Source: Vicinamibacterales bacterium (GTDB taxonomy: Bacteria; Acidobacteriota; Vicinamibacteria; Vicinamibacterales; SCN-69-37). Taken from it: DNA of 64,000 nucleotides. Location: the NCBI GenBank assembly GCA_030827135.1, contig JAURFE010000003.1, positions 76,923 through 140,922 of the forward strand, written 5' to 3'. The position numbers and the translations under genes are program-made. Shown piece after piece: positions 59,377 to 64,000 of the stretch. The notes under the pieces were generated by a model. That model had not been told where the DNA came from, did not search any database, and saw nothing but the letters and a program-made list of their open reading frames with translations. Within the stretch, counting starts at the first letter, position 1; every line of letters begins with the position of its first letter.

Positions 59377-60498
59377 ATGTCCGCCAAACCCCGATCCCCA
59401 CTCCCCCCGACGGCGTTCACCCTGCCGGCGAAGTACTACATCGATCCGGCCATGTTCGAGCGGGAACTGGACGTCTTCTTCCGTCGCATGTGGGTGTGCG
59501 TCGGCCGGTTCGAGGAGCTGGGCGAGTACGGGTCATACGTCGCCCGGCATCTGGCGGGCGACTCCTTGTTCCTTGTCCGCACCAGCCGTCCGGGAGAGCC
59601 CGACGCCGTCAGAGCCTTCCATAATCTCTGCCGGCACCGGGGCACCGCCCTGTGCGCTGAGGAGAGTGGACGCTTTGCGGGTTCGATCCAGTGTGAGTAC
59701 CACGCGTGGACGTACGACTTTGACGGCCAGCTCATCGGCGCACCCCATATGGAGGGGGCGCCACACTTCCGTAAGGAGGACTTTCCCCTGCACCAGGCGC
59801 GCGCCGGTGTGTGGGACGGATTTCTCTACGTGTGTCTGTCAGACACCGGTCCCACACTCGAGCAGCAGCTCGCCGACATGCCCGCGAAGTTCAGACCGTG
59901 GCGGATGGACGAGCTGCGACGAGGGGACGGGATTACGTACGACATCCCGGCCAACTGGAAACTCATCATCCAGAACTTCAGCGAGTGCCTGCACTGCCCC
60001 AACCTGCACCCGGCCCTCAACAAGTTGTCGCACTACCTGAGCGGCGAAAATGAGCCGCTGCGCCCGACCTACATGGGCGGCCGCATGGATCTCAACGACG
60101 GCGTGGCCACCATGTCGATGGACGGCACCTGTCCGCGCGACGTCCTGCCCGGTCTGGCACCTGACGATCAGCGCCGCGTCTACTACTACGCGCTGTTCCC
60201 GAATCTGCTCATCAGCGCCCATCCGGACTACGTGATGGCCCACACCCTCTGGCCGATCGCCACTGATCGCACCCGCCTGGTGTGCGAGTGGTATTTCCAT
60301 CCGGACGAGATGGCCAAGCCTGGATTCACGGCCGACGATGTGCGGACGTTCTGGGACATGACAAACCGTCAGGACTGGCACGTCTGCGATCTCGCGCAGC
60401 GCGGCATCAGCGCCCGCGCCTACCGCCCCGGCCCCTACTCCGCCCGTGAGGACCTGCTCTATGCGTTCGACAGGTTCATCGTCGCCGCGCACGAGTGA
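59377..60498 (+). CDS. Rieske non-heme iron oxygenase, GbcA/choline-monooxygenase-like
   Basis: 373 residues. Rieske ligands Cys85-His87 and Cys106-His109 (CRHRGTALC ... CEYHAW). Mononuclear iron: Glu203/His206/His211 in NFSECLHCPNLHPAL, and a distal Asp in NRQDWHVCDLAQRG. The pattern is that of glycine betaine or choline type monooxygenases. A reductase partner is not seen. The GcvT-like gene 2 kb away could handle C1 units from demethylation. Confidence 0.88.
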   Translation: MSAKPRSPLPPTAFTLPAKYYIDPAMFERELDVFFRRMWVCVGRFEELGEYGSYVARHLAGDSLFLVRTSRPGEPDAVRAFHNLCRHRGTALCAEESGRFAGSIQCEYHAWTYDFDGQLIGAPHMEGAPHFRKEDFPLHQARAGVWDGFLYVCLSDTGPTLEQQLADMPAKFRPWRMDELRRGDGITYDIPANWKLIIQNFSECLHCPNLHPALNKLSHYLSGENEPLRPTYMGGRMDLNDGVATMSMDGTCPRDVLPGLAPDDQRRVYYYALFPNLLISAHPDYVMAHTLWPIATDRTRLVCEWYFHPDEMAKPGFTADDVRTFWDMTNRQDWHVCDLAQRGISARAYRPGPYSAREDLLYAFDRFIVAAHE

Positions 60499-60520
60499 TC
60501 GAGGTTCCGAAGTTCCGAGG

Positions 60521-62524
60521 TCACCATGGAAAGATGGCTTCGCGGGTATTGAGTCCGTCGTGGGCACCAAAGAGCACATAGGTCGCGCTCGCGGCCCAAC
60601 ACAACAGGATCAGGCGACGATAACGCGGCGACAGGGATGGCGTGGTCACGGTGGCGAGCGCAAGACACACAAACACTTCGTACGACGCGCGCTGCGCGTT
60701 GGCCACGCGCGCCCACACATTCGGAAACGTCAGGGATAACGCCATCAGGCCGTACGCCACGAGGGCGACGCCGGTGGGGCGAGTCACAAGGGGCCAGAGG
60801 CTCCACGCGACCGCACTGACCAGCACCAGCGGGAACCACACCGCAGCCGTAGCCAGTTCCGGCACGGCGGGGTGATAGATGCCGGCGAGTACGGCGCCCC
60901 AGACCCGCGCGATGCCCAGCAGGGGGACCGAGACATTGTTGGAGGCGTAATACAGGCCCTCCCAGCCCCAGTCCGCCCACAAACCGACGGCCACGTACAC
61001 CCGCCAGGCCATCAACGGCAGCACGGCAGAGGCAATCCACACGCGATCGCGCACTGACGCCATCGGCCGAGGCAGGAACATCGCCAGCGCCACCACCCAC
61101 ACGACACCGGTTTCACGAATCAGCAGAGACACAGCCAGGGCGCCCATGGCCAGGACGAACCGTCGCTGCATCACGCACAAGTACCCCACCAGCAGCAGCG
61201 CGGCCGCCAGTGGCTCCGGCAGCACCACACGCACCGACTGAGAAAACCCGGGAATCGCGAGCACCACCAGGCCCCACCACGGGCTGAGACCTGAAGCCTG
61301 CGCGAGGTGGACGATCACTGCGGTCGAGACCGCAACGCCCAGCAGCACGAGCCCAATCATGACGGCCGGATACCAGGACCACCGATCGCCGGCCACAACC
61401 CGGACCATCCAGGACATGCCGATGCGCCCGAATCTGTACGGCGCGGCGTCCACGACGTTGCGATACTGACGTGGATCGCTGCGGAACTGCCGCAGCAGGG
61501 GATCAAACGTCGCGAAGTACATGAATTGCCCGTCGTAGCCCTCGTACGGATCGAGCGCGAGGCTGTTGCGAACGTCGAGCCGATCGCGCATCAGCGGAGA
61601 ACGATCAAATCCCTCCCCGGAGATCCGAAGCAATCCCGAGTAGTTCCCGCCAAATTCGTTGACGCTGTACTGCACCACCATGGCGTACACACACGTCACG
61701 AGCACCGAGACACCCACCACGGCAACGACGGGCCGGAACAACCACACACCCCAGGGCAATGCGCGCAGGCGACTGACGACCACGCTGCCGAGACGCAGCA
61801 ACGGCGGGGCCAGTATCACCGCCGACACCTCCACAAATGAACTTGTCGGCATCATCAGGAGGAACGGCGACACCCACGGCGATATGACCATCGCCACAAA
61901 AAACACGGCACCAGCCGCCGCGGCGACCCCATGGACGACAACCACAGGCCCGAACCAGAACTCAGCGGGCCGGACCAGGAAGAGCATCCACACCAGGACG
62001 CCGGTGAGGCCAACCGCCATCCAGCTCGGACGATGGATGTCGGTGTGGACGTCCGGCAATACGAAAAACGAAAGCAGGCGGGATGAGGACCCGTGATGGG
62101 TGGCCACCTCGAGGAAGTCCAGCGACCAGCCAGGTCCCGCACCAGTGATCACGATGCTGTGCGCCGGGCCCCAGATCCAGCCGGTCGACACGACACAGTC
62201 GAGGCGCTTCGACGAGTGCGGAGCAAGACGTGCGGCACAGACTGGCCGGTCATCGACCGCGATCGAAAACGCCTGCTCCACCGACAGCGAATTGTTGAGA
62301 ACGGCGATGAGCGCGACTGGCGCGTTCAGAAGAGCTGCGCGCTCGTCGTGAGCGGTGTCAATCCGGACAATACCATCGGCCGCCGGCACTGGAAGCTTCA
62401 CGAGCTTGACGCGAAGCGCGTCAAATTCCGTGAACACCCGCGCCGCCAGCACGACGCACAACGACGCCGCAATCGCCGCCGCTGCCAGCATCCGGACCGG
62501 CCGCATGTCGAACAGTCCGAACAT
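60521..62524 (-). CDS. Large polytopic membrane protein, possibly GT-C type
   Basis: 667 residues. One N-terminal helix, a soluble beta-rich region (about 40-165) and then about 12-13 helices. The motif DPYEGYDGQFMYFATFDPLLRQF (given in part) and YRFGRIGMSWM between helices resembles an acidic loop of putative GT-C glycosyltransferase/membrane proteins in Proteobacteria and Acidobacteria. No enzyme function can be assigned. It is convergent with the Rieske gene. Confidence 0.7.
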   Translation of the reverse strand: MFGLFDMRPVRMLAAAAIAASLCVVLAARVFTEFDALRVKLVKLPVPAADGIVRIDTAHDERAALLNAPVALIAVLNNSLSVEQAFSIAVDDRPVCAARLAPHSSKRLDCVVSTGWIWGPAHSIVITGAGPGWSLDFLEVATHHGSSSRLLSFFVLPDVHTDIHRPSWMAVGLTGVLVWMLFLVRPAEFWFGPVVVVHGVAAAAGAVFFVAMVISPWVSPFLLMMPTSSFVEVSAVILAPPLLRLGSVVVSRLRALPWGVWLFRPVVAVVGVSVLVTCVYAMVVQYSVNEFGGNYSGLLRISGEGFDRSPLMRDRLDVRNSLALDPYEGYDGQFMYFATFDPLLRQFRSDPRQYRNVVDAAPYRFGRIGMSWMVRVVAGDRWSWYPAVMIGLVLLGVAVSTAVIVHLAQASGLSPWWGLVVLAIPGFSQSVRVVLPEPLAAALLLVGYLCVMQRRFVLAMGALAVSLLIRETGVVWVVALAMFLPRPMASVRDRVWIASAVLPLMAWRVYVAVGLWADWGWEGLYYASNNVSVPLLGIARVWGAVLAGIYHPAVPELATAAVWFPLVLVSAVAWSLWPLVTRPTGVALVAYGLMALSLTFPNVWARVANAQRASYEVFVCLALATVTTPSLSPRYRRLILLCWAASATYVLFGAHDGLNTREAIFPW

Positions 62525-62561
62525 CCCGCGATTATCACACTACACGCGCAGTGCCGACCAT

Positions 62562-62588
62562 GGCGCGCTCACGACCAGCGCGCCCTAC
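62562..62588. repeat. Hairpin repeat (CTAC tail)
   Basis: Stem GGCGCGCT / AGCGCGCC, loop CACGACC, tail CTAC. Lies between the start of the polytopic protein gene and the stop of the GcvT-like gene. Confidence 0.87.
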
Positions 62589-62600
62589 CTCACCCAACCT

Positions 62601-63788
62601 CTACCCAGCCTTCCGCGCAGGGTTGAAGAACGGCGTGGGCACCACCGTCGCCGGGACGCGGTGACGGACTACATCGACGGTGTGTTCGATCTCGAGCCTT
62701 ACGCCCGTGGCGGCGTGCGCGGCGTCCACCGTGGCCAGTCCGACCATCTGCTTGAGAATCGGAGACCACGTGGACGAGGTCATGCGGCCAATCTGACGCC
62801 CACCGACCGACACGGGCACAGCCACACGCGACGCGGTCGCCTGAGCCATCGGGGGCAGCCCCACAGCTTCGTACAACTTCTCGACCGACGGCCAATCCAC
62901 ACCGACCCCGACGATCCGCCGACGCGGTGCACGAGCCTGTTCCGCCGCAAGCGCGGAACGCCCGATGAAGTGCTCCTTGTTGAAGTCCACCAGACGGCCG
63001 AGGCCCAACTCAAACGGCGAGTACAACTGCGACGCCGTCAACGCCTTTCGTGCGCTGAAAAAATCCACATCGATCAGCAGCAGTCCGGCCTCGATCCGCG
63101 CCACATCAAGCGCCAGCATCCCGGCTGGCCGAAGCCCGTGCGCCGGCCCGTGCGCCATCAGCGCATCCCACACCTTGATGGCGTCCTCACGCTGCATCCA
63201 GACTTCGTAGCCGAGGTCACCGGTGTACCCGGTGCGCGACACATCCACCTTCGCGCCGGCGATCGTGCCGGACGTCACGCGGAAGTACTTCAGCGCCGCA
63301 ATATCCGCGTGCACGACGTTGCGCAACAACGTCGCCGACGTCGGCCCCTGCACGGCGAGCGCCGCGACCGATTCGGACACATCCTCAATCGATACCTGCA
63401 GACCCGCCGCATGCTGGTGGAACCAGCGAAGATTCGGCTCCGCCGCCGTGACGCGGAACGTCTCCTCCCCCAACCGGCTCACCGTCCCATCGTCAAGCAC
63501 GCGCCCGTGTTCGTCGCACCACGGCGTGTAGATGACCCGGCCGACCGCGAGACCACTGGCGTCGCGCGTAATCACCCGGTCGACCAACCGCGACGCATCG
63601 GGCCCGGTGATCAGGTACTTGAAGAGCGGCGAGATGTCGAAGAGCGCCGCACCGTTCCGGATGGCGTTGTATTCGTGTTCGTGGTGCGCCTCGTAAGCGC
63701 TCACCGTGTAGTACCCGGCCCACTCACGGTAATTGAGACTGCCGCACAGGGGAAAGGTCCGTTCATGAAAAGGGGTCCCAACGGGCAT
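62601..63788 (-). CDS. GcvT-like aminomethyltransferase
   Basis: 395 residues from ATG 63788 (MPVGTPFHERTFPLCGS). Folate-binding fold with ALFDISPLFKYLITGPDA, YTGDLGYEVWM and the catalytic-type Asp. C-terminal FNKEHFIGRSAL and GRMTSSTWSPIL are family-typical. No gcvH or gcvP is nearby, so it may be a stand-alone demethylase of betaine/sarcosine type. Divergent from the FAD gene at the window end. Confidence 0.88.
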   Translation of the reverse strand: MPVGTPFHERTFPLCGSLNYREWAGYYTVSAYEAHHEHEYNAIRNGAALFDISPLFKYLITGPDASRLVDRVITRDASGLAVGRVIYTPWCDEHGRVLDDGTVSRLGEETFRVTAAEPNLRWFHQHAAGLQVSIEDVSESVAALAVQGPTSATLLRNVVHADIAALKYFRVTSGTIAGAKVDVSRTGYTGDLGYEVWMQREDAIKVWDALMAHGPAHGLRPAGMLALDVARIEAGLLLIDVDFFSARKALTASQLYSPFELGLGRLVDFNKEHFIGRSALAAEQARAPRRRIVGVGVDWPSVEKLYEAVGLPPMAQATASRVAVPVSVGGRQIGRMTSSTWSPILKQMVGLATVDAAHAATGVRLEIEHTVDVVRHRVPATVVPTPFFNPARKAG

Positions 63789-63900
63789 ACGAGATTCTAC
63801 CGGTCCAGGGCCCACAATTCGCAGCCCGGGGGTGGGGAGATTCCGGCTGCTCCACTACGGACCTTGGACTCGGGACGCGGGACCACTAGAATGTCCCGTG

Positions 63901-64000
63901 ATGCCCCAACAGTACGACGCCATCGTCATTGGCGCCGGCCACAATGGACTGACCGCTGCCGCCTACCTCGCCCGCGCGGGACGAAAGGTAGTGGTCCTGG
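63901..64000 (+). CDS. FAD-dependent oxidoreductase, N-terminal part (cut by window end)
   Basis: ATG 63901 opens MPQQYDAIVIGAGHNGLTAA.., a dinucleotide motif with 'GAGHNGL', seen in CrtI/phytoene-desaturase-like and related amine oxidases. A GTG directly before it could also serve. Only 33 residues are visible. Confidence 0.8.
   Translation, partial: MPQQYDAIVIGAGHNGLTAAAYLARAGRKVVVL

Noticed and set aside
1-64000. CRISPR arrays, rRNA or tRNA genes
   Set aside because: No regularly spaced direct repeats and no rRNA stretch were found; intergenic gaps are short and none was recognised as a tRNA cloverleaf.

Overview
This window is GC-rich chromosomal DNA with tightly packed genes, frequent 1-11 nt stop/start overlaps and both strands used. 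The gene content suggests an Acidobacteriota bacterium, probably of the Vicinamibacteria type. The pointers are a remnant of an FtsX/MacB-like 'ADOP' permease, a VWFA-related secreted protein, many secreted peptidases and hydrolases, hopanoid-type squalene genes (hpnC, hpnD, hpnE), and an RND exporter with a LolA-like partner. The taxonomy is inferred from families; no rRNA gene, tRNA gene or CRISPR array was recognised.

Layout. 1-2.2 kb: DinB protein, VTT membrane protein, and two decayed genes. 2.2-8.4 kb: M20 dipeptidase, penicillin-acylase-like hydrolase, two-domain sulfurtransferase, a helix-hairpin-helix (HhH) repeat protein, and a broken EboD-like fragment. 8.4-15.2 kb: an export operon (LolA-like, RND, beta-barrel, MBL hydrolase) divergent from an AsmA-like gene, with a textbook CRP-type palindrome between them. 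15.2-20 kb: thioesterase, double ThyX-like protein, def, lacD, thiI. 20-23.8 kb: hpnE-hpnD-hpnC and a PduO-type cobalamin adenosyltransferase. 23.8-31.5 kb: mutY, mutT, VWA protein, amidohydrolase, a DprE2/DprE1-like pair with a deoxyhypusine-synthase-like gene, ygfZ. 31.5-38.9 kb: alpha/beta hydrolase, FHA protein, MBL, threonine dehydratase, MFS, MOSC, carbonic anhydrase, and a malate-dehydrogenase-like protein lacking catalytic residues. 38.9-43.4 kb: lipoate and 2-oxoacid dehydrogenase genes (lipB, E2, lpdA), HU, queF. 43.5-48.9 kb: an SNF2-type helicase and a large Eco57I-type methyltransferase, a probable two-gene defence module. 48.9-55.2 kb: a NrfC-NrfD fusion, a molybdopterin oxidoreductase, a GAF protein, DUF1634 and a TSUP permease. 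55.2-64 kb: panE-like, M14 peptidase, phosphatase, APC permease, Rieske oxygenase, polytopic membrane protein, GcvT-like protein, and the start of an FAD oxidoreductase.

The most unusual signal is several layers of palindromic DNA in and between genes. (1) A long perfect inverted repeat with core GACGTCGGG is inserted in frame in unrelated proteins: twice in HpnE and once in YgfZ. Two copies give the same peptide pair, EKTSGGF and KPPDVFS. (2) A hairpin family with an 8-bp stem, 7-nt loop and CTAC tail occurs at least eleven times. Its stems covary, and some copies are translated as GALxPSAP inside E2 and the helicase. Others supply stop codons. (3) The coding sequences of hpnE and of the methyltransferase N-terminal region are carpeted with 11-18 bp inverted repeats. 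Together these suggest an active process that inserts or creates palindromes and that the protein-coding genes tolerate, comparable in outcome to Rickettsia palindromic elements.
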